A stretch of 64,000 nt of DNA from Paraburkholderia megapolitana (GTDB lineage: Bacteria; Pseudomonadota; Gammaproteobacteria; Burkholderiales; Burkholderiaceae): positions 4,076,001 to 4,140,000 of the forward strand of contig NZ_CP041745.1 of NCBI RefSeq assembly GCF_007556815.1, in the 5' to 3' direction. Within the stretch, counting starts at the first letter, position 1. The number at the start of each line of letters is the position of its first letter. Shown here piece by piece: positions 29,230-39,692 of the stretch. The notes beneath the pieces are model-generated. The model saw only the letters and a program-made list of their open reading frames with translations, had not been told where the DNA came from and did not search any database. A program made the translations under genes and the position numbers.

Positions 29230-29634
29230 TTAGATACGGCGACGCTTCGGCGGACGGCAGCCGTTATGCGGAACCGGCGTCACGTCGGAGATCGTGGTGA
29301 TCTTGATGCCAAGACCATGCAGCGCGCGCACCGCGGACTCACGGCCAGGGCCAGGGCCCTTGATCCGCACTTCGAGGTTCTTCACGCCGTATTCCATCGC
29401 CACGCGGCCAGCCGATTCGGCTGCCACCTGAGCTGCAAACGGCGTCGACTTACGCGAGCCCTTGAAGCCCTGACCACCCGACGTTGCCCAGGCAAGCGCG
29501 TTGCCTTGACGATCGGTGATCGTGATGATGGTGTTGTTGAACGACGCGTGAACGTGAACCACGCCCTCGGCGACGTTCTTCTTGACCTTCTTGCGAACGC
29601 GTTGCGCCGCCGAGTTGTTCGAAGCCTTAGCCAT
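29230..29634 (-). CDS. rpsK: 30S ribosomal protein S11
   Basis: This 134-residue platform protein of the small subunit contains [37 protein letters not shown] and the C-terminal [18 protein letters not shown], all invariant in S11. The N-terminal 14 residues ([14 protein letters not shown]) are the usual variable basic extension. It lies 28 bp after rpsM. Confidence 0.99.
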   Translation of the reverse strand: MAKASNNSAAQRVRKKVKKNVAEGVVHVHASFNNTIITITDRQGNALAWATSGGQGFKGSRKSTPFAAQVAAESAGRVAMEYGVKNLEVRIKGPGPGRESAVRALHGLGIKITTISDVTPVPHNGCRPPKRRRI

Positions 29635-29662
29635 TACGTTTTCCTGTAACTGTCAATTCCGC

Positions 29663-30028
29663 TTACTTCTTCAGCGACTGCGCTGCACGACGCGGACCCT
29701 TGCGTGTACGGGCGTTCGTACGCGTACGCTGACCACGCAGGGGCAGGCCCTTGCGATGGCGCACGCCACGGTAGCAGCCCAGATCCATCAGGCGCTTGAT
29801 GTTCATCGTCGTTTCACGGCGCAGATCGCCTTCGACGATGAACTTGCCAATTTCTTCACGCAGCTTTTCGAGGTCTGCGTCGCTCAGGTCCTTGACCTTC
29901 TTCGAAAATGCCACACCAGACGCGACGCAAATGTCGCGTGAACGCGTGCGGCCAATACCGTAGATCGCCGTCAGGCCGATTTCGGTATGCTGGTGGTTCG
30001 GGATGTTAACCCCTGCGATACGAGCCAT
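29663..30028 (-). CDS. rpsM: 30S ribosomal protein S13
   Basis: This 121-residue head protein makes intersubunit bridges and contacts P-site tRNA. It opens [20 protein letters not shown] and carries the helix-hairpin-helix [12 protein letters not shown] and the C-terminal [22 protein letters not shown] tail in which the final basic residues reach the P site. It is the first gene of the alpha segment. Confidence 0.99.
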   Translation of the reverse strand: MARIAGVNIPNHQHTEIGLTAIYGIGRTRSRDICVASGVAFSKKVKDLSDADLEKLREEIGKFIVEGDLRRETTMNIKRLMDLGCYRGVRHRKGLPLRGQRTRTNARTRKGPRRAAQSLKK

Positions 30029-30069
30029 TGTTTTTCCTCAAACAAAAAGCGCAAGCAAAAGCGCGGCGT

Positions 30070-30186
30070 TCAGCCTTGACGCTGTTTGTGGCGCGGATCA
30101 GAACTGCAAATCACCCGCACAACGCCCTTGCGCTTGATGATCTTGCAATTGCGGCAAATGCGCTTAACCGATGCCATCACTTTCAT
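30070..30186 (-). CDS. rpmJ: 50S ribosomal protein L36 (zinc-binding type)
   Basis: This small gene of 38 codons reads [15 protein letters not shown] and then [19 protein letters not shown], ending RQG. The zinc ligands Cys11, Cys14, Cys27 and His33 of the C+ form are all present. It lies between infA and rpsM, the conserved end of the spc gene order. Confidence 0.97.
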
Positions 30187-30206
30187 GATATTACCCTTTT
30201 TTCAAA

Positions 30207-30425
30207 TCACTTCGCCCGGAACACGATCCGCGCACGCGACAGATCGTAAGGCGTCAATTCAACCGTCACCTTGTCGCCGGGCAGGATGCGGATGTAGTGC
30301 ATCCGCATCTTCCCGGATATGTGTCCCAATACGACATGGCCGTTTTCCAGCTTCACCCGAAAGGTAGCGTTGGGGAGGTTTTCGATGACCTCACCCTGCA
30401 TCTGGATTACATCGTCTTTGGCCAT
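30207..30425 (-). CDS. infA: Translation initiation factor IF-1
   Basis: This 72-residue single OB-fold factor binds the A site of the 30S subunit during initiation. It reads [19 protein letters not shown], with [18 protein letters not shown] and [15 protein letters not shown], all typical. ATG 30425 has AGGA just upstream; an in-frame start 12 bases earlier is unlikely. It follows secY by 8 bp and precedes rpmJ. Confidence 0.98.
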   Translation of the reverse strand: MAKDDVIQMQGEVIENLPNATFRVKLENGHVVLGHISGKMRMHYIRILPGDKVTVELTPYDLSRARIVFRAK

Positions 30426-30433
30426 GTGTCCTT

Positions 30434-31780
30434 TCAACGCATCGGGACGCCGCCGCCTTTGAAGTTTGCTTTCTTCAGCAGCGATTCATACTGTTGCGAC
30501 ATAACGTACGACTGCACCTGCGCCATGAAATCCATTGTGACGACGACAATGATCAGCAGCGACGTTCCACCAAAATAAAACGGCACGTTCCAGCGCAGCA
30601 CCAGAAACTCGGGCAGCAGGCAAACAAACACGATGTAGATCGCACCCGCCAGCGTCAAACGCGTGAGAATGCGGTCGATATATCGCGCCGTCTGATCGCC
30701 CGGGCGAATGCCTGGGACGAAAGCGCCGCTCTTCTTCAGGTTGTCAGCTGTTTCCCTACTGTTGAACACCAGTGCGGTGTAGAAAAAGCAGAAAAACACG
30801 ATTGCCAACGCATACAGCAATACATACACCGGTTGCCCAGGCTTCAGCGCTTCGGCCACGTTATGCAGCGTGTCCGAGAACCAGCCTGTGCGCGACCCCG
30901 AACTAAACCAGTTCAGGATAGTTGCCGGGAACAGGATGATCGACGATGCGAAGATCGGCGGAATCACACCCGACATGTTCAGCTTCAGCGGCAAATGCGA
31001 AGACTGACCGCCGTAAATCTTGTTGCCGACCTGCCGCTTCGCGTAATTCACAAGAATCTTGCGCTGGCCGCGTTCGATAAACACCACCAGATACGTCACA
31101 GCAGCAATCAGCGCGACCACGATAATCGCCGACACGGGGCCCATCGAGCCGGTTTGCACCAGCGAGACCAGCCCACCGATCGCGTTCGGGAAACCCGCCG
31201 CAATCCCGCCGAAGATGATGATCGAAATACCGTTACCAAGACCGCGTTCCGTGATCTGCTCGCCGAGCCACATCAGGAACATCGTGCCCGTCACGAGCGT
31301 CACGACCGTCGTCAACCGGAATACCATCCCCGGATCGATTACCAACGCCGGTTGATTCTCCAGCGCCACCGCAATACCAAAAGCCTGGAACGTCGCCAGC
31401 ACAACCGTAAAGACCCGCGTGTACTGCGTGATCTTCCGCTGTCCCGACTGCCCTTCCTTCTTCAGCGCCTCGAGCTGCGGCGATACGATCGCCAGCAACT
31501 GCATGATGATCGACGCCGAGATATACGGCATGATCCCCAGCGCAAAAATCGTAAACCTCGAAAGTGCGCCACCCGAGAACATGTTGAACATGCCAAGGAT
31601 GCCACCCGACTGGCTTTGAAACAGCTTTGCCAGTTGGTCCGGGTCAATACCCGGCACCGGAATATGCGCGCCGATACGGTAGACGATCAGTGCCAGCAGC
31701 AGAAACACTGCCCGCCGACGCAGATCGCCATACTTCGCCGCGCTTCGACCGGGTTTTGCGAGACTCGGGCTGTTAGCCAA
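30434..31780 (-). CDS. secY: Protein translocase subunit SecY (TTG start)
   Basis: This is the pore subunit of the Sec translocon. The 448-residue polytopic protein has ten predicted helices, starting [20 protein letters not shown]. It has the plug/TM2 segment [27 protein letters not shown] and the cytoplasmic loops that bind SecA and ribosomes ([36 protein letters not shown]). No ATG is available at the right place: TTG 31780 gives [17 protein letters not shown], as in related genera as I recall them, and has GGAGAAG 4 bases before it. It lies between rplO and infA. Confidence 0.96.
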   Translation of the reverse strand: MANSPSLAKPGRSAAKYGDLRRRAVFLLLALIVYRIGAHIPVPGIDPDQLAKLFQSQSGGILGMFNMFSGGALSRFTIFALGIMPYISASIIMQLLAIVSPQLEALKKEGQSGQRKITQYTRVFTVVLATFQAFGIAVALENQPALVIDPGMVFRLTTVVTLVTGTMFLMWLGEQITERGLGNGISIIIFGGIAAGFPNAIGGLVSLVQTGSMGPVSAIIVVALIAAVTYLVVFIERGQRKILVNYAKRQVGNKIYGGQSSHLPLKLNMSGVIPPIFASSIILFPATILNWFSSGSRTGWFSDTLHNVAEALKPGQPVYVLLYALAIVFFCFFYTALVFNSRETADNLKKSGAFVPGIRPGDQTARYIDRILTRLTLAGAIYIVFVCLLPEFLVLRWNVPFYFGGTSLLIIVVVTMDFMAQVQSYVMSQQYESLLKKANFKGGGVPMR

Positions 31781-31826
31781 GTAGCTTCTCCGATGCAAAT
31801 GCTAGTGACGGCAACCGACTTGCTCG

Positions 31827-32261
31827 TTACTCGGCAAAAGAACCGCCTGCTGCTTCAATCGCAGCACGCGCGCCCTTCGTCGCACCCAAACCCTTCACCA
31901 CGATCTTGCGCTTCAGTTCGCCCGTAGCGATGATCTTGGCGCTGCGCGTCAGTTCGCCGACCAGGCCGGCTTGCTTCAGTGCGAGCAGATCGATTTCGTC
32001 GACCGGCAGCTTTTCCAGATCCGAGAGACGCACTTCACCGACGAATTCCTTCGTCAGCGAGGTGAAGCCGCGCTTCGGCAGACGACGTTGCAAAGGCATC
32101 TGACCGCCTTCGAAACCCACCTTGTGGAAGCCGCCCGAACGCGATTTCTGACCTTTATGGCCACGACCTGCGGTCTTGCCGAGGCCGGAGCCGATGCCGC
32201 GGCCGACGCGACGCTTAGCGTGCTTCGAGCCTTCTGCCGGCTTCAGGGTATTCAATTCCAT
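31827..32261 (-). CDS. rplO: 50S ribosomal protein L15
   Basis: This 144-residue large-subunit assembly protein opens [22 protein letters not shown] and has the glycine-rich extension [23 protein letters not shown], followed by a C-terminal globular domain with [23 protein letters not shown] 32261 is preferred over one 6 bases upstream. It is followed by secY after 46 bp. Confidence 0.98.
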   Translation of the reverse strand: MELNTLKPAEGSKHAKRRVGRGIGSGLGKTAGRGHKGQKSRSGGFHKVGFEGGQMPLQRRLPKRGFTSLTKEFVGEVRLSDLEKLPVDEIDLLALKQAGLVGELTRSAKIIATGELKRKIVVKGLGATKGARAAIEAAGGSFAE

Positions 32262-32290
32262 TATCAACTCCTTGAGTCCCGGTCAGCTGC

Positions 32291-32473
32291 TTAGCCGATG
32301 ACCTTAACGAGGTACGAAACCTTGTTGATCATGCCGCGCACAGCAGGCGTGTCTTGCAACTCGCTAACCGAGTTGAGTCGGCGCAGGCCGAGACCACGGA
32401 CCGTTGCACGGTGTGTTTCGCGGGTCCCAATCACGCTCTTGACGAGCTGAACCTTGACAGTTTTTTCAGACAT
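32291..32473 (-). CDS. rpmD: 50S ribosomal protein L30
   Basis: The 60-residue protein reads [20 protein letters not shown], then [19 protein letters not shown] and [12 protein letters not shown], the full short L30 pattern. It lies between rpsE and rplO as in the standard spc order. ATG 32473 is taken over one 9 bases upstream on length. Confidence 0.98.
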   Translation of the reverse strand: MSEKTVKVQLVKSVIGTRETHRATVRGLGLRRLNSVSELQDTPAVRGMINKVSYLVKVIG

Positions 32474-32484
32474 GGTGTCCACCT

Positions 32485-33003
32485 TTAGCCGAGAATTTCT
32501 TCGACGGACTTGCCACGCTTCGCCGCGATATCACCCGGCGTCGACTGCTTGCGCAGGCCGTCGAGCGTTGCACGAACGAGGTTGTACGGGTTCGTCGAAC
32601 CATGGCTCTTGGCCACAACATTCTGCACGCCCATCACGTCGAACACTGCGCGCATCGGGCCGCCGGCGATCACACCGGTACCGTCCTTCGCCGGAGCGAG
32701 GAGGACCATCGATGCGCCGTGCTTGCCGTGCACTTCGTGCTGCAACGTACCGTTCTTGAGCGGTACCTTGAACATGTTGCGACGAGCCTGTTCCATTGCC
32801 TTCTGGACGGCAACCGGCACTTCCTTCGCCTTGCCCTTGCCCATACCGACGCGACCATCGCCATCGCCAACCACGGTCAGTGCGGCGAAACCGAGAATCC
32901 GGCCGCCCTTCACCACCTTGGTCACGCGATTGACCGAGATCATCTTTTCACGAAGGCCGTCGTCGCGTTCGTCAGCCTGAACTTTCGCTTGCATCTTTGC
33001 CAT
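32485..33003 (-). CDS. rpsE: 30S ribosomal protein S5
   Basis: This 172-residue decoding-centre protein has the RNA-binding domain with [20 protein letters not shown] and [19 protein letters not shown], and the C-terminal domain with [20 protein letters not shown] and [18 protein letters not shown]. The usual loop residues around KGGR are wild type in appearance. It is followed 11 bp later by rpmD. Confidence 0.99.
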   Translation of the reverse strand: MAKMQAKVQADERDDGLREKMISVNRVTKVVKGGRILGFAALTVVGDGDGRVGMGKGKAKEVPVAVQKAMEQARRNMFKVPLKNGTLQHEVHGKHGASMVLLAPAKDGTGVIAGGPMRAVFDVMGVQNVVAKSHGSTNPYNLVRATLDGLRKQSTPGDIAAKRGKSVEEILG

Positions 33004-33017
33004 GACGAATTCTTCCC

Positions 33018-33383
33018 TTAGAACTTGAGCCCGGCTTCGCGCGCAGCATCAGCCAGCGCCTTAACGCGGCCGTGATAGCGGAAACCCGAGCGGTCGAAGG
33101 CGACGGATTCGATGCCGGCAGCCTTAGCCTTTTCTGCAATGCGCTTGCCGATCAACGTGGCAGCGGCGACGTTGCCGCCCTTGCCGGTCTTTTCAGCCAG
33201 TTCCGCACGCACTTCGGCTTCGAGCGTCGACGCGCTGGCGAGCACCTTGGTGCCGCACGGCGAGAACACCTGTGCATAGATGTGCGTGTTCGTGCGATGC
33301 ACGGCGAGACGCGCGACCTGCAGCTCAGCGATCTTGATACGCGTCTGACGAGCGCGGCGCAGGCGAGATTGAGTCTTATCCAT
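33018..33383 (-). CDS. rplR: 50S ribosomal protein L18
   Basis: This 121-residue 5S rRNA-binding protein has an N-terminal basic tail ([20 protein letters not shown]), the [15 protein letters not shown] strand, [20 protein letters not shown] and the C-terminal [19 protein letters not shown]. With L5 and L25-type proteins it forms the central protuberance. Confidence 0.99.
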   Translation of the reverse strand: MDKTQSRLRRARQTRIKIAELQVARLAVHRTNTHIYAQVFSPCGTKVLASASTLEAEVRAELAEKTGKGGNVAAATLIGKRIAEKAKAAGIESVAFDRSGFRYHGRVKALADAAREAGLKF

Positions 33384-33395
33384 GATTGCGCACCC

Positions 33396-33926
33396 TTACT
33401 TCTTCTTCGTTTCTTTAAGGATCACGACTTCGTCGGCGTAGCGCACACCCTTGCCCTTATAGGGCTCGGGCGGACGATAACCGCGAACTTCCGCAGCTAC
33501 CTGGCCGACCTTCTGCTTGTCGATTCCCTTGATCACGATTTCGGTTTGCGTCGGGGTTTCAGCCTTGATGCCTTCCGGCATCTGGTGCACCACCGGGTGC
33601 GAGAAACCCAGCGACAGATTCAGCTTGTCGCCTTGCGCCTGTGCGCGGTAACCGACGCCAACCAGCGTCAGCTTGCGCTCGAAACCCTTCGTAACGCCGT
33701 GCACCATGTTCGCAACCAGTGCGCGCATCGTGCCCGACATCGCATTCGCTTCGCGGCTTTCGTCAACCGGCTCGAACTTCACGACGCCGCTGTCGATCGC
33801 CACCTTCACGAGGCTGTTGCCAGCTCGCGAAATCGTACCCAGTGGGCCCTTGACGATGATGTCGTCGCCGCTCAAGGCAACTTCTGCGCCTTGCAGCACG
33901 ATCGGGCTTTTACCTACTCGAGACAT
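33396..33926 (-). CDS. rplF: 50S ribosomal protein L6
   Basis: This 176-residue protein has two copies of the L6 fold. It starts [18 protein letters not shown], has [19 protein letters not shown] in the middle and the C-terminal signature [13 protein letters not shown] preceded by [16 protein letters not shown]. It sits near the factor-binding site of the large subunit. Confidence 0.99.
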   Translation of the reverse strand: MSRVGKSPIVLQGAEVALSGDDIIVKGPLGTISRAGNSLVKVAIDSGVVKFEPVDESREANAMSGTMRALVANMVHGVTKGFERKLTLVGVGYRAQAQGDKLNLSLGFSHPVVHQMPEGIKAETPTQTEIVIKGIDKQKVGQVAAEVRGYRPPEPYKGKGVRYADEVVILKETKKK

Positions 33927-33945
33927 GTTTCTCTCTCCTTTCGGC

Positions 33946-34341
33946 TTAAGCGACGTAGCAGATGACTTCGCCGCCCACGCCAGTAGCGCGAGCCTTGCGG
34001 TCAGTCATCACACCCTTGGGCGTCGAAACGATCGCCACACCCAAGCCATTCATGACCTGAGGGATGTCGTTACGGCCACGGTACACACGCAGACCAGGCT
34101 TCGAAACGCGTTCAAGGCGTTCGATAACCGGGCGGCCAGCGTAGTACTTCAACGCGATATTCAATTCAGACTTCGCACCTTCGGACTTCACTGCGAAATC
34201 ATCGATATAGCCTTCGTCCTTCAGGACCTGCGCGATCGCAATCTTGACTTTCGACGAGGGCATTGTCACCGAAACCTTCTCAACCATCTGCGCATTGCGG
34301 ATGCGAGTCAGCATATCGGCGATAGGATCACTCATGCTCAT
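33946..34341 (-). CDS. rpsH: 30S ribosomal protein S8
   Basis: This 131-residue primary binder of the 16S central domain has [38 protein letters not shown] and the C-terminal [20 protein letters not shown] followed by GGEVICYVA. In E. coli S8 also represses the spc genes by binding the rplE start region. Whether that applies here cannot be read from the sequence alone. Confidence 0.99.
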   Translation of the reverse strand: MSMSDPIADMLTRIRNAQMVEKVSVTMPSSKVKIAIAQVLKDEGYIDDFAVKSEGAKSELNIALKYYAGRPVIERLERVSKPGLRVYRGRNDIPQVMNGLGVAIVSTPKGVMTDRKARATGVGGEVICYVA

Positions 34342-34355
34342 TTACGTATCTCCTA

Positions 34356-34661
34356 TTACCAGCTCGCCTTGGTCAGGCCAGGGATCTCGCCACGGAACGC
34401 GATTTCACGAATCTTGTTACGCGCAAGGCCGAATTTACGGAACGTGCCACGCGGACGACCGGTAATGGCGCAACGATTGCGCTTACGGGTCGGGTTCGAA
34501 TTACGCGGCAGTTGTTGCAGTTCCAGACGGGCCGCATAACGCTCTTCGTCCGTCTTGCTTTGGTCGTCGATGATCGCCTTCAGCGCGAGGCGCTTCGGTG
34601 CGAACTTCGCTGCAAGGCGGGCGCGCTTCTTTTCACGTTCGATCAGTGCCAGTTTAGCCAC
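34356..34661 (-). CDS. rpsN: 30S ribosomal protein S14 (zinc-independent, long form)
   Basis: The 101-residue protein opens [19 protein letters not shown] and ends [24 protein letters not shown] ([20 protein letters not shown]). The CxxC zinc motifs of the short form are absent, so this is the C-minus type. It lies 7 bp downstream of rplE. Confidence 0.98.
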   Translation of the reverse strand: MAKLALIEREKKRARLAAKFAPKRLALKAIIDDQSKTDEERYAARLELQQLPRNSNPTRKRNRCAITGRPRGTFRKFGLARNKIREIAFRGEIPGLTKASW

Positions 34662-34668
34662 GGTAACC

Positions 34669-35208
34669 TCAGTTTCTGAACGGGAACTTGAAGCTGGCGA
34701 GCAGTGCCTTTGCTTCGTCGTCAGTCTTCGCAGTCGTCGTGATGCTGATATTCAGCCCACGCAGTGCGTCGATCTTGTCGTAGTCAATTTCGGGGAAAAT
34801 GATCTGCTCTTTCACACCGATGTTGTAGTTGCCGCGACCGTCGAACGCACGACCCGACACGCCACGGAAGTCACGCACCCGGGGGAGCGCAACCGTCACG
34901 AAACGGTCCAGAAATTCGTACATTGCCTGGCCACGCAACGTGACCATCGCACCGATCGGATAGCCCTGACGGATCTTGAAGCCGGCAATTGCCTTGCGCG
35001 CCTTCGTGATCACCGGCTTCTGACCAGCGATCTTCGTCAGATCGCCCACAGCGTTTTCGATGATCTTCTTGTCAGCGACGGCTTCGCCAAGACCCATATT
35101 CAGGGTGATCTTGGTGATGCGCGGCACTTCCATCACGGACTTGTAACCGAACTTCTCGGTCAGGCCGGGAACAACCTTCTCTTTATAGAACTCTTGCAAA
35201 CGTGCCAT
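34669..35208 (-). CDS. rplE: 50S ribosomal protein L5
   Basis: This 179-residue 5S rRNA-binding protein of the central protuberance contains [49 protein letters not shown] and the C-terminal [20 protein letters not shown]. It sits between rplX and rpsN in the spc order. Confidence 0.99.
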   Translation of the reverse strand: MARLQEFYKEKVVPGLTEKFGYKSVMEVPRITKITLNMGLGEAVADKKIIENAVGDLTKIAGQKPVITKARKAIAGFKIRQGYPIGAMVTLRGQAMYEFLDRFVTVALPRVRDFRGVSGRAFDGRGNYNIGVKEQIIFPEIDYDKIDALRGLNISITTTAKTDDEAKALLASFKFPFRN

Positions 35209-35224
35209 TTTTCACTCCGCAGCG

Positions 35225-35533
35225 TCAGGCGCTCAGCACTGCACCGGTCGATTTGAGGAAACGAACCTTCTTGTCTCCCTCGACCTTGATGCCGACACGC
35301 GACGGCTTGCCATTTCCGTCGACCAGCGCGACGTTCGAAATGTGCAACGGCATTGTCTTTGCTTCCACGCCGCCCGTCGTACCCTTCATCGGATTCGGCT
35401 TGACATGCTTCTTGACGATGTTGATGCCTTCGACAGTCAGGCGATCTTCATCAAGGGCGAGCACGACTCCGCGCTTGCCTTTGTCTTTGCCGGTGATGAT
35501 GATGACCTCGTCACCCTTGCGAATCTTGTTCAT
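35225..35533 (-). CDS. rplX: 50S ribosomal protein L24
   Basis: This 102-residue assembly-initiator protein has a KOW motif at its start ([22 protein letters not shown]), followed by [14 protein letters not shown] and [13 protein letters not shown]. It binds the 5' end of 23S rRNA early in assembly. It lies 9 bp after rplN. Confidence 0.98.
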   Translation of the reverse strand: MNKIRKGDEVIIITGKDKGKRGVVLALDEDRLTVEGINIVKKHVKPNPMKGTTGGVEAKTMPLHISNVALVDGNGKPSRVGIKVEGDKKVRFLKSTGAVLSA

Positions 35534-35542
35534 CGCGACTCC

Positions 35543-35911
35543 TTACAGCACTTCCGGTGCCAACGAAACGATCTTCATAAACCGTTCGGTGCGCAACTCA
35601 CGTGTAACCGGCCCGAAAATGCGGGTGCCGATCGGCTCAAGCTTGGCATTCAAAAGCACGGCGGCATTGCCGTCGAACTTGATCAGCGAGCCGTCCGGAC
35701 GACGCACGCCCTTGGCGGTGCGAACCACCACGGCGTTATAAATTTCGCCTTTCTTGACGCGCCCGCGCGGCGTTGCCTCTTTGACGCTCACCTTGATGAT
35801 GTCGCCGATGCTGGCATAACGACGCTTCGAGCCGCCGAGCACCTTGATGCACAGGACTTCACGTGCACCCGTGTTGTCGGCCACTTCAAGCCGAGTTTCG
35901 GTCTGGATCAT
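35543..35911 (-). CDS. rplN: 50S ribosomal protein L14
   Basis: The 122-residue protein reads [20 protein letters not shown], then [31 protein letters not shown] and [13 protein letters not shown], the complete L14 pattern. It is the first gene after the 290-bp spacer that separates the S10 and spc segments and carries a promoter-like sequence. Confidence 0.99.
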   Translation of the reverse strand: MIQTETRLEVADNTGAREVLCIKVLGGSKRRYASIGDIIKVSVKEATPRGRVKKGEIYNAVVVRTAKGVRRPDGSLIKFDGNAAVLLNAKLEPIGTRIFGPVTRELRTERFMKIVSLAPEVL

Positions 35912-36119
35912 GGTTTATCATTCCCAACTTAATCCGGACGCGCCACCATGGCACACCCGGTCAGTCTTGGTCCCGTCAGCCGACTGGCTGCTTGGGTAAG
36001 AACAGCAGCGACAGCAAACGAAACCCGCCATCGCAATCCGGTGAATCTTTCAGCCCGGACTGGCGCCCGAACTGCTTCCCCCACCAACTTCGCCCGCGAT
36101 GGGGCTCCCACAAAGAGGG

Positions 36120-36156
36120 AAGACCGAGATTATAACAAATAATCCCGGTCTTGCAA
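36120..36156 (-). promoter_or_regulatory. Promoter-like sequence (spc promoter) overlaid on a hairpin, upstream of rplN
   Basis: On the minus strand TTGCAA (36156-36151) and a perfect TATAAT (36134-36129) are 16 bp apart. The same stretch forms an inverted repeat (AAGACCG at one end, CGGTCTT at the other; 14-bp arms with one G-U pair in the minus-strand RNA). Transcription from it would give a leader of roughly 210 nt before rplN. E. coli has its spc promoter in the same rpsQ-rplN position. The rest of the 290-bp spacer (35912-36201) shows no gene. Confidence 0.6.
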
Positions 36157-36201
36157 GCGAAACTTACTGCGATTTCAGCTACTTCAACAACTGTGCAATC
36201 T

Positions 36202-36474
36202 TTAGATCACGCGAGCTGCTTCGACCAGGCGCGACACGGTCCAAGCCTTCGTCTTTGCGATCGGACGGGTTTCCTGGATTTCGACGAGGTCACCCTCGTT
36301 GTACGTGTTCGTCTCGTCGTGCGCGTGATACTTCTTCGAGCGCACAACGTACTTGCCGTACATCGGGTGCTTCACGCGGTGCTCGACCAGCACGGTAACC
36401 GTCTTGTCCATCTTGTTGCTGACGACCTTGCCGACCAGCGTCCGCTTAAGCGAGGTTTTTACGCTATCGTTCAT
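36202..36474 (-). CDS. rpsQ: 30S ribosomal protein S17
   Basis: This 90-residue OB-fold protein binds the 5' domain of 16S rRNA. It shows [39 protein letters not shown] and [18 protein letters not shown]. Its ATG overlaps the rpmC stop as ATGA. It is the last gene of the S10 segment. Confidence 0.99.
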   Translation of the reverse strand: MNDSVKTSLKRTLVGKVVSNKMDKTVTVLVEHRVKHPMYGKYVVRSKKYHAHDETNTYNEGDLVEIQETRPIAKTKAWTVSRLVEAARVI

Positions 36475-36665
36475 TTCTGGTTCGCCTTCTCAGTCAGGAC
36501 GGTCCGCACACGTGCGATGTCGCGACGAACCTTCTTCAGCTGGCTCGTGTTCGTGAGCTGCTGGGTCGCGAGTTGCATGCGCAGGCCGAATTGCGCCTTC
36601 AACAGGTCCGACAGCTCCTTGTTGAGCGCGGCCTGATCTTTCGGGTGAAGTTCGGAAGCCTTCAT
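36471..36665 (-). CDS. rpmC: 50S ribosomal protein L29
   Basis: The 64-residue helical protein reads [20 protein letters not shown], then [19 protein letters not shown] and [15 protein letters not shown]. It is located near the exit tunnel, where it helps bind SRP and trigger factor. It lies between rplP and rpsQ, overlapping the latter by 4 bases. Confidence 0.98.
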   Translation of the reverse strand: MKASELHPKDQAALNKELSDLLKAQFGLRMQLATQQLTNTSQLKKVRRDIARVRTVLTEKANQK

Positions 36666-36675
36666 CGTTTACTCC

Positions 36676-37092
36676 TTAGGCGCCGAGCTGGCGCACGATA
36701 AACGCCGTCTTCAGCGGCAGCTTCGCTGCAGCCAGACGGAACGCTTCGCGTGCCAGTTCTTCGGTTACGCCGTCCATTTCGTACAGCATCTTGCCCGGTT
36801 GAATCTCTGCGACGTAGTACTCAGGGTTACCTTTACCGTTACCCATCCGTACTTCAGCCGGCTTTTGCGAGATCGGCTTGTCCGGGAAAATGCGGATCCA
36901 GATCCGGCCACCGCGCTTGATGTGACGCGTCATGGCACGACGAGCAGCCTCAATCTGACGCGCCGTCAGGCGGCCACGACCGATCGACTTCAGACCGTAC
37001 TCACCGAACGACACCGCGTTGCCGCGAGTAGCCACGCCGGTGTTACGACCTTTCTGCTCTTTGCGATACTTCCTGCGTTTCGGTTGCAGCAT
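36676..37092 (-). CDS. rplP: 50S ribosomal protein L16
   Basis: This 138-residue protein of the A-site region starts [19 protein letters not shown] and has [40 protein letters not shown] and [20 protein letters not shown]. It is needed for correct placement of A-site tRNA. Only 2 bp separate it from rpsC. Confidence 0.99.
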   Translation of the reverse strand: MLQPKRRKYRKEQKGRNTGVATRGNAVSFGEYGLKSIGRGRLTARQIEAARRAMTRHIKRGGRIWIRIFPDKPISQKPAEVRMGNGKGNPEYYVAEIQPGKMLYEMDGVTEELAREAFRLAAAKLPLKTAFIVRQLGA

Positions 37093-37094
37093 CG

Positions 37095-37910
37095 TTATTC
37101 TCCAGTCTTGCCGTCGCCGTCGGGCTTGCCACCCGGCGTCGCGCGACGCGGCGCACCACGGCGCGCACCTGCCGGGGCTCCGCCTTCGCCATCACGGCGC
37201 GGACGACGATCGCCACCCGGGCGCGCATTGCGGCGCGGACGCTTTTCTTCAGCGACTTCTTCCACCACCGGTGCGTCGTTGCGGCCGAGCGTGTCGCCCT
37301 TGTAGACCCACACCTTGACGCCGATGATGCCGTACGTCGTCTTCGCTTCCGAAGTGGCGTAGTCGATGTCCGCACGCAGCGTATGAAGCGGTACGCGACC
37401 TTCGCGATACCATTCCGTACGGGCGATTTCGATCCCGTTCAGACGGCCCGCGCTCATGATCTTGATGCCCTGGGCACCAAGACGCATCGCGTTTTGCATG
37501 GCACGCTTCATCGCGCGACGGAACATGATCCGGCGCTCGAGCTGTTGCGTAATCGAATCGGCGATCAGTTGCGCATCAGTTTCCGGCTTGCGGATTTCTT
37601 CGATGTTCACGTGAACCGGAACACCCATGCGCTTCTGCAGCTCGGACTTCAGCAGTTCGATGTCCTCGCCCTTCTTGCCGATCACGACACCCGGACGCGA
37701 GCTGTAAATCGTGATGCGAGCGTTCTTTGCCGGACGCTCGATCACAACACGGCCCACCGAAGCGTTCTTCAGCTTCTTCTTCAGGTATTCACGAACACCG
37801 ATGTCTTCCTGCAACATCGCCGCGAAATTGTTGTTGTTCGCGTACCAACGCGACGCCCAATTGCGGCTGACGGCCAAACGGAAGCCAGTCGGATGAATTT
37901 TCTGTCCCAT
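37095..37910 (-). CDS. rpsC: 30S ribosomal protein S3 with long basic C-terminal tail
   Basis: This 271-residue head protein lines the mRNA entry site. It starts [20 protein letters not shown] and has the KH domain with [20 protein letters not shown], then the C-terminal domain with [20 protein letters not shown] and [20 protein letters not shown]. The family is usually about 210-235 residues long. The extra 45 or so residues after VAEEKRPRR are Arg/Gly/Pro/Ala-rich and look disordered. Confidence 0.98.
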   Translation of the reverse strand: MGQKIHPTGFRLAVSRNWASRWYANNNNFAAMLQEDIGVREYLKKKLKNASVGRVVIERPAKNARITIYSSRPGVVIGKKGEDIELLKSELQKRMGVPVHVNIEEIRKPETDAQLIADSITQQLERRIMFRRAMKRAMQNAMRLGAQGIKIMSAGRLNGIEIARTEWYREGRVPLHTLRADIDYATSEAKTTYGIIGVKVWVYKGDTLGRNDAPVVEEVAEEKRPRRNARPGGDRRPRRDGEGGAPAGARRGAPRRATPGGKPDGDGKTGE

Positions 37911-37921
37911 CGTATGACCCC

Positions 37922-38251
37922 TTAATTCCCGACCGTCACAGTGATGTGACAGGATTGCTTCTCGATGCGGTTGCCGCGGCCTTTAGCGCGCGCGGTGAAC
38001 CGCTTGAGAGAGGCCGCCTTATCGATATAGATGCTCGTGATCTTGAGCTCGTCGATATCAGCGCCTTCGTTGTGCTCCGCATTCGCGATCGCCGACAGCA
38101 CGACCTTTTTCACGATGCCAGCCGCTTTCTTCGGCGAGAACGTCAGAACGTTCAGCGCCTTGTCGACCGGCAAACCGCGGATCTGGTCAGCCACAAGGCG
38201 CGTTTTCTGCGCCGAGATGCGGGCACCGCGATGAATTGCTTTCACTTCCAT
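37922..38251 (-). CDS. rplV: 50S ribosomal protein L22
   Basis: This 109-residue tunnel protein reads [20 protein letters not shown] and then [20 protein letters not shown], and its long beta-hairpin ends in [20 protein letters not shown]. The start at 38251 follows the family; the frame reaches back to 38290 with unlike residues. It lies 10 bp after rpsS. Confidence 0.97.
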   Translation of the reverse strand: MEVKAIHRGARISAQKTRLVADQIRGLPVDKALNVLTFSPKKAAGIVKKVVLSAIANAEHNEGADIDELKITSIYIDKAASLKRFTARAKGRGNRIEKQSCHITVTVGN

Positions 38252-38261
38252 CATGAGCCCC

Positions 38262-38537
38262 TTATTTCTTGGCCTTCTTGTCGGCTGCATGACCCTTGAA
38301 CGTACGGGTCAATGCAAACTCGCCAAGCTTGTGGCCGACCATGTTTTCCGAGACGTACACCGGAACGTGTTGACGGCCGTTATGGACGGCGATCGTCAGA
38401 CCGATGAAGTCCGGGAGGATCGTCGAACGACGTGACCAGGTCTTGATCGGTTTCTTGTCGCGCGTAGCTGCAGCCGCCTCTACCTTCTTCAGCAAATGGG
38501 CGTCGCAGAACGGACCTTTTTTTACAGAACGTGCCAT
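38262..38537 (-). CDS. rpsS: 30S ribosomal protein S19
   Basis: This 91-residue head protein pairs with S13. It has [40 protein letters not shown] and [20 protein letters not shown]. It lies between rplB and rplV in the S10 order, separated from each by about 10 bp. Confidence 0.99.
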   Translation of the reverse strand: MARSVKKGPFCDAHLLKKVEAAAATRDKKPIKTWSRRSTILPDFIGLTIAVHNGRQHVPVYVSENMVGHKLGEFALTRTFKGHAADKKAKK

Positions 38538-38547
38538 TGTCTGCTCC

Positions 38548-39375
38548 TTAACGCTTGTGACGGCGCTGGACGATCATGCTCGTCGTGCGCTTGTTGCTGC
38601 GGGTACGGTAGCCCTTCGTCGGCGTGCCCCACGGGCTCACCGGATGGCGACCTGCTGCCGTCTTGCCTTCACCGCCACCGTGCGGGTGGTCGACCGGGTT
38701 CATGACAACGCCACGCACCGTCGGACGGATACCGCGCCAGCGATTTGCGCCGGCCTTACCGATTTGACGGAGGCTGTGTTCTTCGTTGCCCACTTCACCG
38801 ATCGTTGCCCGGCACTCGACGTGCACGCGGCGGATTTCGCCGGAGCGCAGGCGAACCTGCGCGTACGTGCCTTCGCGAGCCAGCAGCATGGCCGACGTGC
38901 CAGCCGAACGTGCGATTTGCGCGCCCTTGCCCGGCAGCATTTCGATGCAGTGAATCGTCGTACCGACGGGGATGTTGCGGATCGGCAGCGTGTTGCCAGC
39001 CTTGATCGGCGCTTCCGAGCCGGACAGCAGTTGCTGGCCGACCGTCATACCCTTCGATGCGATGATGTAGCGACGTTCGCCGTCTGCGTACAGAACCAGT
39101 GCGATGTTCGCGCTGCGGTTCGGGTCGTATTCGAGACGCTCGACCTTTGCCGGAATGCCGTCCTTCGAACGCTTGAAGTCGACGATACGGTACTGTTGCT
39201 TATGACCACCGCCCTTATGGCGTGTGGTGATGTGGCCGTTGTTGTTACGGCCGGCGGTCACGCTCTGCGAATCGAGCAGCGGTGCGAACGGCTTGCCCTT
39301 ATGCAGATCCTTGTTGACCACCTTGACCATCGCACGGCGGCCCGGCGAAGTCGGCTTAACTTTAACGATTGCCAT
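38548..39375 (-). CDS. rplB: 50S ribosomal protein L2
   Basis: This 275-residue protein is required for subunit association and peptidyl transfer. It has [40 protein letters not shown], the OB and SH3-like domains, and the C-terminal [20 protein letters not shown], whose His in PHGGGEG lies near the peptidyl transferase centre. Confidence 0.99.
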   Translation of the reverse strand: MAIVKVKPTSPGRRAMVKVVNKDLHKGKPFAPLLDSQSVTAGRNNNGHITTRHKGGGHKQQYRIVDFKRSKDGIPAKVERLEYDPNRSANIALVLYADGERRYIIASKGMTVGQQLLSGSEAPIKAGNTLPIRNIPVGTTIHCIEMLPGKGAQIARSAGTSAMLLAREGTYAQVRLRSGEIRRVHVECRATIGEVGNEEHSLRQIGKAGANRWRGIRPTVRGVVMNPVDHPHGGGEGKTAAGRHPVSPWGTPTKGYRTRSNKRTTSMIVQRRHKR

Positions 39376-39377
39376 GA

Positions 39378-39692
39378 TTACTTGGCCTCCGCTTCAAAGT
39401 TGATTTCCTGGCCGGGCTTCAGGCAGACATACGCCTTCTTCACGTCCTTGCGCTTGCCCATGAAGCGGCCAAAGCGCTTGGCTTTACCCTTCTGGACCAG
39501 CACGTTGACGGAATTGACTTCCACCTTGAACAGCAGCTCGACAGCAGCCTTCACTTCCTGCTTCGTCGCATCCGGCGCGACTTCGAACACGACTTGCTCG
39601 TGCTTGTCGGCCACCAGCGTCGCTTTTTCGGAGATCACCGGCGCGAGCAGAACCTGCATCAAACGATGATCGTTTTTGCGAATCTCGCTCAT
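39378..39692 (-). CDS. rplW: 50S ribosomal protein L23
   Basis: This 104-residue exit-tunnel protein is the docking site of trigger factor and SRP. It has [40 protein letters not shown] and [20 protein letters not shown]. Its ATG overlaps the rplD stop codon as ATGA. Confidence 0.99.
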   Translation of the reverse strand: MSEIRKNDHRLMQVLLAPVISEKATLVADKHEQVVFEVAPDATKQEVKAAVELLFKVEVNSVNVLVQKGKAKRFGRFMGKRKDVKKAYVCLKPGQEINFEAEAK

